A stretch of DNA of 13,351 nt from contig JAGVIM010000120.1 of the NCBI GenBank assembly GCA_020056045.1, positions 1-13,351 of the forward strand. Reading direction: 5' to 3'. Below are positions 1 through 6,710 of this stretch, piece after piece. Origin of the DNA: Nanobdellota archaeon (GTDB lineage: Archaea > Nanobdellota > Nanobdellia > Pacearchaeales > GW2011-AR1). The translations under genes were made by a program, and so were the position numbers. Each line of letters opens with the position of its first letter. The first letter of the stretch is position 1. The notes beneath the pieces are model-generated. The model searched no databases. It had not been told where the DNA came from and was given only the letters and a program-made list of their open reading frames with translations.

Positions 1-1007
1 ACTTTTATTGGTTCTTGGAACAAAGTCACTTGTCTATGTTCTGGAGAACTTGTGGGGACTTGTTCATTTTCATCTTTCCATCTATCTGGAATTTCAACAC
101 TCGAAAGTTCAGGATTTACACTCTTTCCAGTTTCAAGTTCAACTATTTTGTTATTCAAAATATTTAATGTATTTTTCATTCCAGTCATTTCTTGGACAAG
201 TGTTCCAAGAACTTGAATTATCTCATTATTATCAGAATTAGATAATCTAGAGGATTTTCTCTCATTCATAATGTCATTTTGATGAATTACTAACATTTCT
301 TTTGCGGCTTTCTCGCTTAACCCCATTGCAGTTGAGTATTGTTTAACATGTTCTGGATTATTTAAATCCAAAGCTAACACCATATTTTTTTGTTTTTCTG
401 CGTCGCTTGAATTAGAGTTTTCTGGTCGTTTTTCACTATTAGGTAATTGTTTAGTGTTTCCTTGTCCTCCTTGTCCACTTAATGCTGTTATTAATGCTTT
501 TGCAGTTTCTGGACCATTTGTACCTAATGATTCACCAAGACCATGACCGAATGCAGGTAAAAATTCATGTAATATATCTCCTACTAAACCTCTTGATGCT
601 ACAGATAAGCCACCTCTTCCTAATCCACCACTAAGCATTTTTGTTGCTATATCTGTACTTACACTTTCAACAACATTTTGAACAGCTTGTTCAATCTTTG
701 ATGGTGGAGGGGTAAATATTTCTTGCATTGACTTAATAGCTCTCATTGTATTTGATACAGACCTAAAAGCACCTTTATCAAATACCATTTGATCATCTAA
801 AGGATCTTGTGACACATCTCCTTTTGGTTGTTCTTTTTTTTGATTTTGCTCTTGAAATCTGTTAAAACTTTCTATTGATTTCTCTGTTGCTGACTTTGCA
901 GCTTCTTCTGCCATTTGATGTGCATTTTCCACACTTATCATTTTAGAAGGAACTTTTGGAGGTGTATTCATTCCTTTATCCTCTTCTTTTATTGTCAATG
1001 GCTTCAT
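1..1007 (-). CDS. Large unknown protein, C-terminus cut by window edge
   Basis: An uninterrupted minus-strand frame of 335 codons runs off the left edge, so the C-terminus is missing. The start is the ATG at 1007; the ATG at 1015 is followed by a stop two codons later. AGGAAATG lies just upstream as a modest ribosome site. The N-terminal 100 residues are Lys/Glu/Gln-rich and probably helical. Residues about 130-190 are Gly/Ala/Leu-rich (GGLGRGGLSVASRGL, then a run with GHGLGESLG), unlike the rest of the window. A charged helical region follows. No signal peptide, cysteine motif or known domain is visible. It lies downstream of the tiny membrane protein gene at 1131 and the coiled-coil zinc-ribbon gene, probably in one transcript. 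A structural or scaffold role is possible but is only a guess from composition. Confidence 0.85.
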   Translation of the reverse strand, partial: MKPLTIKEEDKGMNTPPKVPSKMISVENAHQMAEEAAKSATEKSIESFNRFQEQNQKKEQPKGDVSQDPLDDQMVFDKGAFRSVSNTMRAIKSMQEIFTPPPSKIEQAVQNVVESVSTDIATKMLSGGLGRGGLSVASRGLVGDILHEFLPAFGHGLGESLGTNGPETAKALITALSGQGGQGNTKQLPNSEKRPENSNSSDAEKQKNMVLALDLNNPEHVKQYSTAMGLSEKAAKEMLVIHQNDIMNERKSSRLSNSDNNEIIQVLGTLVQEMTGMKNTLNILNNKIVELETGKSVNPELSSVEIPDRWKDENEQVPTSSPEHRQVTLFQEPIK

Positions 1008-1038
1008 CTTTTCATTTCCTATTTCTCTATATACTTAC

Positions 1039-1131
1039 TTAAAGAAATACTTTAAATACATATACAATTGCCCAAGTGACTCCTACAATCCTCACTGCAA
1101 AACTCAAATTTTTTCCTATTTCAATTACCAT
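1039..1131 (-). CDS. Tiny single-span membrane protein (30 aa)
   Basis: A 30-codon frame starts at ATG 1131, with AGGAATTATAA just before it as ribosome site, and ends with TAA. A short polar N-terminus (MVIEIGKNLS) is followed by one hydrophobic stretch, FAVRIVGVTWAIVYVFKVFL, long enough to cross a membrane once. It sits between the coiled-coil zinc-ribbon gene and the large left-edge gene, all on the same strand with short gaps, so co-transcription is likely. The family is not recognised. A second protein of the same kind and size lies at 11818-11913. Because it is short, chance cannot be fully excluded, but position, ribosome site and hydrophobic profile argue for a real gene. Confidence 0.6.
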   Translation of the reverse strand: MVIEIGKNLSFAVRIVGVTWAIVYVFKVFL

Positions 1132-1161
1132 TTATAATTCCTACATAAAACATTTTCTGTT

Positions 1162-2106
1162 TTAATTAGACAATTTTACCCAAGTTGGTTTCCAATTTTT
1201 GACTGGAGTTCCGTTATCTTCTGTCCATGAATGAATTTTAGCTCCACAATCTGGGCAGAATGATGCTTTATTAGGAATTGTTGTCTTACCACACTCTGGA
1301 CAATCAAACAATTCAAACTTCTTAATGTCTTTCTTTAGACAGTCAATGCCATCACACGCTTCTTTTAACTTTGCACTCATCTCACTGAATTTTGAATCAA
1401 GACCTATAAATCTGTTGTTAATTCCTTTCTGTATTTCTACAGTATTTTCATCAAATTTTAATCTTAACTTTTCTAATTCTTTTTTATTTTGTTCAGCAAA
1501 TTCTGTAGATGCTCTTATTTTTTTGTTTATCTCTTCTTCTTCTTGAAATTCTTTCATTTCGAATTTTCTCATTCTTCTCCTATCTTCTGGAGAAATGTTC
1601 ACACCAGTTTCTTCATTGTTCATATATTTTACCTTTCTTCTAATTATTTTTTTCTCATTCTCAATCAATTTATCTTTGTTTTCGATTTGTTTTGCTTCTT
1701 TATTTTCAGGAATTTTTATAACAGTTTTTTCGGGAATAATATTGCTTATTCCTATTTTAACATCATCTTTCTTAATATCACCTTTTTTATTGTCAATTTT
1801 AATTTCAATTTCAGTGGGTTGTGTAATTATAGGAATCTCAGTTTTTTTTTCTTCAATTATAGGTTTCTCGAATTTTCTTTCTTCAATAATAGAATCAATA
1901 GGTTTTCCACCAGTTTTAATATCAACTAATTCATTAAGATTATTCCCAATTTCTCTTAAAATATCTTTCTTTAAATATCCTTTGCTTAAATCTATATGTG
2001 GTAAGTTATGTGGTCGTCCATACGTCTGTGCAAATTTATCATCAAAAATTGGAATTGGTCTTCTTCTCCTTGGTTCACCAGTCGCAGGATCAATTTCTCC
2101 ACTCAA
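1162..2106 (-). CDS. Charged coiled-coil protein with C-terminal zinc ribbon
   Basis: The product is about 314 residues. The start is chosen as TTG at 2106: a strong AGGTGA lies six bases upstream, whereas the upstream GTG at 2112 directly abuts that site and would leave no spacing. The N-terminus is Pro/Arg-rich (GEPRRRRPIPIFDD). A long Lys/Glu/Ile-rich, low-complexity segment follows. Residues about 175-265 are probably coiled coil, with repeated charged heptads. A C-terminal zinc ribbon has Cys at about 269, 272, 284 and 287 (CPEC...FCPDCG), then a Trp-rich tail. Family function is unknown. The ribbon plus coiled coil suggests a nucleic-acid or protein adaptor that oligomerises. It has its own promoter in repeat copy R1 and is first in the leftmost operon. 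Confidence 0.85.
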   Translation of the reverse strand: MSGEIDPATGEPRRRRPIPIFDDKFAQTYGRPHNLPHIDLSKGYLKKDILREIGNNLNELVDIKTGGKPIDSIIEERKFEKPIIEEKKTEIPIITQPTEIEIKIDNKKGDIKKDDVKIGISNIIPEKTVIKIPENKEAKQIENKDKLIENEKKIIRRKVKYMNNEETGVNISPEDRRRMRKFEMKEFQEEEEINKKIRASTEFAEQNKKELEKLRLKFDENTVEIQKGINNRFIGLDSKFSEMSAKLKEACDGIDCLKKDIKKFELFDCPECGKTTIPNKASFCPDCGAKIHSWTEDNGTPVKNWKPTWVKLSN

Positions 2107-2125
2107 ATTCACTCACCTTAAATTA

Positions 2126-2240
2126 AATATATAATTATTACTTTAGATAATATAAACATCAAATGCAAAGCTAACATGTGCTTATTTCTTTTTAAATTAC
2201 TGTTGCCTATTTTCTATTTTCTTTATTTCTTATTTTTTTT
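2126..2240. repeat. Direct repeat R1 (promoter-bearing copy)
   Basis: About 110 bases here recur at 2621-2730 with only scattered substitutions and one or two single-base length changes. The core AAATGCAAAGCTAACATGTG is identical in both. R1 is the promoter region of the 2106 gene. R2 is in the same orientation but fronts only a decayed coding fragment. Confidence 0.85.
2148..2156 (-). promoter_or_regulatory. TATA box of the coiled-coil zinc-ribbon gene
   Basis: On the minus strand the sequence reads TTTATATTA, centred about 46 bases before the TTG start at 2106. This predicts a transcript start near 2126 and a short leader carrying AGGTGA. The box lies inside repeat copy R1, and the same box is preserved in copy R2 (2643-2651). 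Confidence 0.5.
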
Positions 2241-2242
2241 TA

Positions 2243-2282
2243 TTTAATAATATATATAAAGTTTAACTCTATAAAAACCACA
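2243..2282. repeat. 40-bp direct repeat S, left copy
   Basis: These 40 bases match 3519-3558 at 39 of 40 positions; the only change is G at 2261 against A at 3537. The block includes AACTCTATAAAAACCACA. It directly adjoins R1 here, but in the other copy it directly adjoins the end of the zinc-ribbon gene. Confidence 0.9.
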
Positions 2283-2499
2283 ATTTATAGCTGAAAAACA
2301 GGAAATAGCTGTAATACAAAAACGCACTTTACTTTTTTTTCTTAAGTTCTAAAAGTTTTTGGGGGACCTAGAACATATAGGGGTTAGCTCAGGCTGTTCA
2401 AAAAAAAGCAACGTAAAAATTAAATTTGTATTATTCATATTATTTTTTACATCAAATTTTGTTTGAACTTATTTTTAGAAACAATATAATTTATTTTTG
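2283..2499. other. 217-base segment without a supported gene, with GC-rich patch
   Basis: This separates repeat blocks S and A, which are only four bases apart in the right-hand copy (3559-3562), so it behaves like an insertion or the remnant of one. A GC-rich patch at 2361-2396 contains TAGGGGTTAGCTCAGGCTG. That resembles the acceptor and D-arm 5' portion of a tRNA, but no D-stem return strand, anticodon arm or T arm follows. A minus-strand frame of 29 codons crosses it, with no ribosome site. An A8 run at 2400-2407 (U8 on minus RNA) could act as a weak terminator. Confidence 0.4.
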
Positions 2500-2634
2500 G
2501 AAATAAGATAATTTATTTTCATCTATATTACTACATTATGATTAAAATTTAAATTATTCTTATTTTTTTAATTCATCATATGTTTTCTTGTTTTTTTTTC
2601 TTTCTTTTTTCTCACTTCTTAATATATAATTATC
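2500..2634 (-). pseudogene. Decayed copy of the 3' end of the zinc-ribbon gene at 3617
   Basis: Bases 2500-2572 align without gaps to 3563-3635, and 2573-2634 align without gaps to 3795-3856. The first block covers the downstream flank and last codons of the 3617-4459 gene. The second block covers part of its charged linker. The 159 bases between them (53 codons, including the whole zinc ribbon) are missing, so the deletion is in frame. The residual minus frame still reads DNYILRSEKKERKKNKK, then TYDELKK and a stop, against DNYILKSEKEEREKNKK in the intact gene. There is no start codon; upstream is promoter repeat R2. Confidence 0.8.
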
Positions 2635-2730
2635 ACTTTAGATAATATAAATATTAAATGCAAAGCTAACATGTGCTTATTTTTTTTAAATTACTGTTGT
2701 CTATTTCTTATTTTCTTTATTTCTTATTTT
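2621..2730. repeat. Direct repeat R2 (second copy of the promoter repeat)
   Basis: This is the second copy of the R1 block (2126-2240), in the same orientation, keeping the TATA-like box at 2643-2651. It joins the pseudogene fragment through AATATATAATTAT (2621-2633), a 13-base string present in both parents (near 2126 and near 3842). That is consistent with recombination at microhomology. Confidence 0.8.
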
Positions 2731-2751
2731 ATTTATGTTTTATTACTTAAC

Positions 2752-2782
2752 TTGCTCTTTATATTTCATCTCGCAAGAGCAA
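2752..2782. repeat. 8-bp perfect inverted repeat
   Basis: TTGCTCTT (2752-2759) and AAGAGCAA (2775-2782) form an 8-bp stem around a 15-base loop. It lies at the left edge of the 788-base segment that separates R2 from S' (2731-3518), beside a more GC-rich stretch. Operator, terminator or insertion-end roles are all open. Confidence 0.45.
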
Positions 2783-2867
2783 ATGCTATAGAGGATTTAC
2801 AAAATATAGTTCACTATATAATTACATCTAGACTTATAAGGAGTCTGCGACATCTCAATCCACATAG

Positions 2868-2878
2868 CTTATATATAG
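2868..2878 (+). promoter_or_regulatory. Candidate plus-strand TATA box facing the heptad repeats
   Basis: CTTATATATAG preceded by TAG resembles the window's promoter pattern (CTTATATAC after a purine-rich element). It points right, towards the heptad array, where no plus-strand gene is supported. A transcript would start near 2900 and run through the repeats against the 130-aa gene. The motif is fairly palindromic, so orientation is uncertain. Confidence 0.35.
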
Positions 2879-2914
2879 AGTTTTCCTTTCGATCATTTGG
2901 TTGTTCCAGTGTAG

Positions 2915-3080
2915 TTTAGTGTTTAGTGTTTGATGGTTGCCCATATTTTGTCTTCCTGTTTAGTGTTTTCGATCTTCAAAGTATACCAGTCTCTTCATAG
3001 TCTTAGTGTTTAGTGTTTCACAGATGTTTCGTGGGTCTAATACGGGTCTAGGTTTAGTGGTTAGTGGTTCGTGGTTAGAA
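2915..3080. repeat. TTTAGTG heptad repeat array (candidate iterons)
   Basis: Heptads TTTAGTG or close variants occur at 2915-2921, 2922-2928, 2959-2965, 3002-3008 (CTTAGTG), 3009-3015, 3053-3059, 3060-3066 (GTTAGTG), 3067-3073 (GTTCGTG) and 3074-3080 (GTTAGAA). Neighbouring groups start about 43 to 50 bases apart, close to four helical turns. The stretch is clearly richer in G and T on the plus strand than its surroundings. The last heptad overlaps the stop codon of the 130-aa gene. A second cluster of the same heptad lies upstream of the SF3 helicase gene. Iteron-like origin or operator function is inferred. Confidence 0.65.
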
Positions 3081-3467
3081 TTGACTTATATAAATGTGAT
3101 ACTTATTAATTACATCATTATTAAATAGTCTTCTCCAGTTTTTCTTTAGTAAATCTGACACAACATTCCCTTTTATACAATTATTATAAAGACTAATAGA
3201 AGGTTCTGTTTTATTATTCTTCAGTTCAAATATTCGATTAAGAAATTTTGAATCCATTGTAGTTAGATGACATTTATCTAATTCTACTAACCAAAATTTC
3301 TCTATTTCATCAATTTTGTTAATGTTATTGTTATCATTAATAAGTTTGTACACTAACTTCTTAGCTTCCCTGACAGATAATTTTTTTGTAATAGAATCCA
3401 TAAAAGTTTCATTGTTTATTTTTATTTTTTTTTTTTTATATATAAAAGGGGTATATAAAATACTCAT
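3075..3467 (-). CDS. Unknown basic protein (130 aa)
   Basis: No family is recognised. The N-terminal 22 residues are Lys-rich and encoded by poly-A tracts (KKKKIKI). The rest is helical and charged, with KKLSVREAKKLVYKLINDN and a C-terminal SDLLKKNWRRLFNND. A TATA box at 3491-3500 is centred about 29 bases from the ATG at 3467, so the transcript would be essentially leaderless. Met23 (codon at 3401) is an alternative start served by a second TATA-like run at 3451-3460. The gene is monocistronic, lies inside the segment missing from the other repeat copy, and overlaps the last heptad of the array. Its basic character and location fit a repeat-binding protein, but that is inference. Confidence 0.7.
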   Translation of the reverse strand: MSILYTPFIYKKKKIKINNETFMDSITKKLSVREAKKLVYKLINDNNNINKIDEIEKFWLVELDKCHLTTMDSKFLNRIFELKNNKTEPSISLYNNCIKGNVVSDLLKKNWRRLFNNDVINKYHIYISQF

Positions 3468-3490
3468 AGTATCTTATATGTCTCTACTCC

Positions 3491-3500
3491 TATATATAAG
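3491..3500 (-). promoter_or_regulatory. TATA box of the 130-aa gene, near-leaderless
   Basis: The minus strand reads CTTATATATA. Archaeal transcription usually starts about 25 bases downstream, which falls at or a few bases before the ATG at 3467. No ribosome site precedes that ATG, which is consistent with a leaderless message. Confidence 0.55.
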
Positions 3501-3518
3501 TTGCGGTAAAAATTTTAA

Positions 3519-3558
3519 TTTAATAATATATATAAAATTTAACTCTATAAAAACCACA
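3519..3558. repeat. 40-bp direct repeat S', right copy
   Basis: It matches 2243-2282 at 39 of 40 positions. Only four bases separate it from the start of the block shared with the decayed gene copy (3563 onward). Confidence 0.9.
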
Positions 3559-3616
3559 TTTAGAAATAAGATAATTTATTTTTATGTATATTATTACATT
3601 ATGATTAAGATTTAAG

Positions 3617-4459
3617 TTACTCCCATTTTTTTAATATTTGAACATTGCAAATCGGACATATAGTTTCTGGATATTCAATTTTACCTTTTTTACAATTTGG
3701 ACATAATATTGTGTTGTTATCGCTTTCATTAATTTCTTTATTATTAGGTTGTTCAAGCAGTTTTTTTATTGATTTAACACCTTCTTTAATCATTTCATCA
3801 TGTATTTTCTTGTTCTTTTCTCTTTCTTCTTTCTCACTTTTTAATATATAATTATCAAAATCTTCTTTATCTTTATCTACTTCTTTATTCTTATTCATAT
3901 TTTCATTATTTTCTTCGTCAATTTTTCTTTTTTTGATAATATCACAGAAAATAAATTCGTTTGTTTTTTTACCTTCAATCATTACATTTTTATTTATTGA
4001 AACTGATATATTCTCATTTAATAAAATATTTCTAAGTCTCTGATAAATATTATTTGTGTTATAGTTTATGTTTAGGTATTTTTTTAGGAAATTTTCTTCG
4101 AACCCTATAATGTATTTTGTTTTAAATATTCTTAAGAGAAACGGTTTTATTTTATCATTGAAGTTTTTTTCAAACAAATCACTTTCTCTTTTAACATCTT
4201 CTGATACTTTATAAAATATGAATTCTTTAGTTCTATTGTTTACTGAAACTCCCAAGTTAGTTCCAAGTATTGCATTTTTGATTTTTAAATTCAAAGTATT
4301 AGTAACATAATATGTTTTTAGTACTTCACTTATATAAGTTTCAGACAAAGCAACTTTGTCTTCACTATTGTTGATTTTTTCAATTATTAAAGGTTTGATT
4401 TTTTCTTCAAATAATGACTTAAATTCATCACTTTTGTTTTTAATAGTTTCAATATTCAT
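3617..4459 (-). CDS. Protein with tandem duplicated domain, charged linker and zinc ribbon
   Basis: The product is about 280 residues from ATG 4459, where ATGAT sits five bases upstream; a TTG at 4465 is less likely. Residues about 12-85 and 95-175 are two copies of one domain. Both contain F-x2-KIKP near the start, a central V/I-x-K-x-L helix, SVSVN/ISVSIN-like strands and a terminal EFIF strand. The mixed helix/strand pattern could be winged helix. A Lys/Glu linker (about 176-245) follows, then a zinc ribbon with Cys 253, 256, 268 and 271 (CPNC...CPIC). It lies 12 bases downstream of the SF3 helicase stop in the same operon, so a helicase loader, primer or origin-binding role is plausible. 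The family is unrecognised. Part of it is duplicated in decayed form at 2500-2634. Confidence 0.85.
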   Translation of the reverse strand: MNIETIKNKSDEFKSLFEEKIKPLIIEKINNSEDKVALSETYISEVLKTYYVTNTLNLKIKNAILGTNLGVSVNNRTKEFIFYKVSEDVKRESDLFEKNFNDKIKPFLLRIFKTKYIIGFEENFLKKYLNINYNTNNIYQRLRNILLNENISVSINKNVMIEGKKTNEFIFCDIIKKRKIDEENNENMNKNKEVDKDKEDFDNYILKSEKEEREKNKKIHDEMIKEGVKSIKKLLEQPNNKEINESDNNTILCPNCKKGKIEYPETICPICNVQILKKWE

Positions 4460-4471
4460 ATACAATCATCA

Positions 4472-5782
4472 TTATCCTTTAAAATTCTTATAAGTGTTAT
4501 TCATTTTGTTTAATTCAGCTAATATATTTGTTTCTTGATTCTTTAATTCCAATGAGCTTTCGATTTTAAGTTTTTCTTGTACTAAACTTAGTTCAAGTTC
4601 TTTTTTTGATATTTGTTCCCCTAATTCATAAAATAATGTAAAATTCTCATCGTTTATAGTTTCATGTTCATTATAAAAACTATCCATATTTTTTTTCCAC
4701 AACAGAGGAACTTCATCGTGATCATAATTAAATCCTTTATGTTTAATGTATAATTTATATCCTTCCATTGCCCAATTGAATATTCCAGGTAATTCCTTTA
4801 TAAATTTGTAGTATATGTCTTTATCTACATCTTCGTCTTTGTGTCCTTTTACTATTTCAGTCAGCATTATTCTCCTTCTAATTTCTAGAGTATTTATATT
4901 TTCATCTGAAATTTTTGGTAGTTTGTTACATGCCCATGTTAATTTTGCATTATTCACAAAAGTAAAGGGTTCTTTGTATGGATTTCTGGCTGCGATTGGA
5001 TCACCAGCGGTTATCATTTTAAAGTTTGATATATCTTTTAGTTGTGATGTGCTCATATCATAGCAAATGTTGGCATATTTTCCATATAAACTTGCTAAAG
5101 CGTACATGTTTGGATTGCTAAATTCCTGAAGATTAAAATTTGTAACATTCTTCGGACCTAATAAATCTCTTAATATTTTTAGTATTGTACTTTTTCCACT
5201 TCCAGATTCTCCAAAATATCCATGAGCAACTTGTTCCTTGTTTTCTCTTACAAATTGATAACCAAACCATTTTTGAGTTCTTAATAAATCTGATTTTGAT
5301 AAAAACATTCCATCAAGAGATTCTTTCCATGATGGACAGTCCGCATCTTCATCATACTCTAATTCTAAAACTCCTCGAAAATTGTAATCTGGACTGTGTT
5401 CTAATAATTTGTTTGTGTCCAAATTATAAGTTCCATTTCTTAAATTTACCAAATTGCTTGGATTAATAAAAGAATCTCTATCTATAATTGTAATGTTTTG
5501 AATATGATACACAAATGATTCTATAAATTTCTTATTTGATGTTGATCTATTTTTTGCGCATTGTTCTCTAATATAAGATCCTCCATGAGGAAGATATATA
5601 CCACCACTTTCCTTGTTATAAACAAACATTTCCTTTTTATCTAAGTCAGAACGTATTGTTCGAAACTTATAAATTTCTGTATATTTTAGTGCTATGTCAT
5701 AAATTTCTCCATCGTCATACTTTTTAAGTTTAAGTTCATTTTCTTCTTTTTTTGACAAATTTTCAATATTAAAATTGTTCAT
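4472..5782 (-). CDS. SF3 replicative helicase (D5/P4-type, no primase domain)
   Basis: The product is 436 residues from ATG 5782, with GAGGT six bases upstream; the in-frame TTG at 5785 is disfavoured. Residues about 105-165 match the D5 N-terminal region (NLRNGTYNLDTNKL, then EYDEDADCPSW). The SF3 core follows: Walker A GESGSGKST at 191-199, Walker B region ANICYDMS near 237-244, motif C LTWACNKLP near 281-289, and an arginine cluster RRR at 302-304. Family members are hexameric helicases that open the origin and unwind DNA for viral or plasmid replication. Full-length relatives usually carry an N-terminal primase; here only about 100 residues precede the D5 region and no primase motifs are seen. 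The C-terminus is coiled coil. TTTAGTG heptads lie 77 bases upstream of the start. Confidence 0.95.
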   Translation of the reverse strand: MNNFNIENLSKKEENELKLKKYDDGEIYDIALKYTEIYKFRTIRSDLDKKEMFVYNKESGGIYLPHGGSYIREQCAKNRSTSNKKFIESFVYHIQNITIIDRDSFINPSNLVNLRNGTYNLDTNKLLEHSPDYNFRGVLELEYDEDADCPSWKESLDGMFLSKSDLLRTQKWFGYQFVRENKEQVAHGYFGESGSGKSTILKILRDLLGPKNVTNFNLQEFSNPNMYALASLYGKYANICYDMSTSQLKDISNFKMITAGDPIAARNPYKEPFTFVNNAKLTWACNKLPKISDENINTLEIRRRIMLTEIVKGHKDEDVDKDIYYKFIKELPGIFNWAMEGYKLYIKHKGFNYDHDEVPLLWKKNMDSFYNEHETINDENFTLFYELGEQISKKELELSLVQEKLKIESSLELKNQETNILAELNKMNNTYKNFKG

Positions 5783-5858
5783 CAAATAACCTCATTTTAT
5801 GTTTCTCTACTAAGCTTCACAATGTTCCACTAAATTTTTATTAAGGTTGAGGTTCTTG

Positions 5859-5886
5859 GTTAGTGTTTAGTGTTTATTGATTAATG
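5859..5886. repeat. Heptad repeats upstream of the SF3 helicase gene
   Basis: Four head-to-tail heptads: GTTAGTG (5859-5865), TTTAGTG (5866-5872), TTTATTG (5873-5879) and ATTAATG (5880-5886). An inverted copy, CACTAAA, is at 5828-5834. The rest of the gene-free stretch 5783-6040 is AT-rich, with an imperfect palindrome at 5905-5919 (GACATTCTAAGTGTC). No clear TATA box for the helicase gene stands out. TTAATAAAAA on the minus strand just left of the heptads is the best candidate, which would place the heptads over the promoter. Confidence 0.6.
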
Positions 5887-6040
5887 TTTTAATTGCTAAA
5901 TTTCGACATTCTAAGTGTCATTCTTTTATTTTTTATTTTTGCAAGTATCATTATAATTCTGAAATAATGTTCCAACACAACATGATCTTTAATTGGAAGC
6001 ACACTTCTTGTACAATTTATTAGTTTTGTTTTGTAAATAC

Positions 6041-6687
6041 TAATCATAATAATTTTCCTTTATTTGTATATTTTCTATGTTAAGATCTAAATTGTTTATT
6101 GCTACTGTTAATGCATCTTTATATTTATTATCTACTTTATCTTTTAAATCTTTTAATAATTTAATTGATTCTTTCCATGTTGTTACTGTATTATTTACTT
6201 CTCTAATAGTTGTTGTATCAGTATTACGTGAAGCCTTAAAATCTTTCTTAAAATCTTCAAGGTTCATTGTTCCCATTGCTTTGTTACATGGTATGCATAT
6301 AGCTCTCAAGTTAGACACATGATTAGTTCCATTCTTACTTCTTGCTATAATATGTCCTATCTCAAAATTATCATCTGTAATTACAGAACAACAAATATAA
6401 CATTTTCCACTTTTAGAGTCACCAATATCTCTTTTCCATATGAAATCTCTGTGTCTTTTGGTTATTCTTGATGACACATTATTTTCGTTATTTTCATTTT
6501 CATTGTCATCATTATTATCTTTAACTACAACTTGAACTCTTGGTAATTTTTTATTATGTCGAACTGCACTATCCCACTCTGTATGTGCAGATGCTCCTTC
6601 AATATGGTCAATGTTATATTTATCTAAAAGTTTTATCCATGATAGAATTTTACCATTTGGAAGTTGTGGATATGTTCGTTGTCCCAT
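6041..6687 (-). CDS. HNH endonuclease, zinc-binding
   Basis: The start is ATG 6687 with AAGGTTAC upstream. Extending to 6735 would overlap the preceding gene and add residues outside the recognisable protein. The product is about 215 residues. An N-terminal region (MGQRTYPQLPNGKI) is followed by an acidic Asn-rich linker (about 57-70) and the HNH domain: CYIC at 96-99, FEIGHIIARSKNG at 108-120, N126 and CIPCN at 131-135, then MGTMN. The GH pair and the two CX2C pairs are the metal site and structural zinc of this HNH type, which is common in large DNA viruses and phages. A helical tail follows. It is last in the operon that begins at 7855. It could be a homing or defence nuclease; no intron or intein host is visible. 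Confidence 0.9.
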
Positions 6688-6710
6688 AAAAGTAACCTTA
6701 TTTTTAAAAC

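Noticed and set aside
1325..2134. Several long plus-strand frames rich in Phe, Ser and Ile
   Set aside because: They are shadows of the minus-strand coiled-coil gene; Lys/Glu codons read backwards as Phe/Ser/Leu.
2378..2410. Complete tRNA gene
   Set aside because: After the D-arm-like start there is no D-stem closing strand, anticodon arm or T arm.
2671..2919. Plus-strand frame of 82 codons
   Set aside because: Its first half is repeat R2 read as poly-Phe/Leu, it has no ribosome site, and the second half shows no domain or coding bias.
2915..3080. CRISPR array
   Set aside because: The repeated unit is only seven bases, often in direct tandem, with no spacer of uniform length or cas gene.
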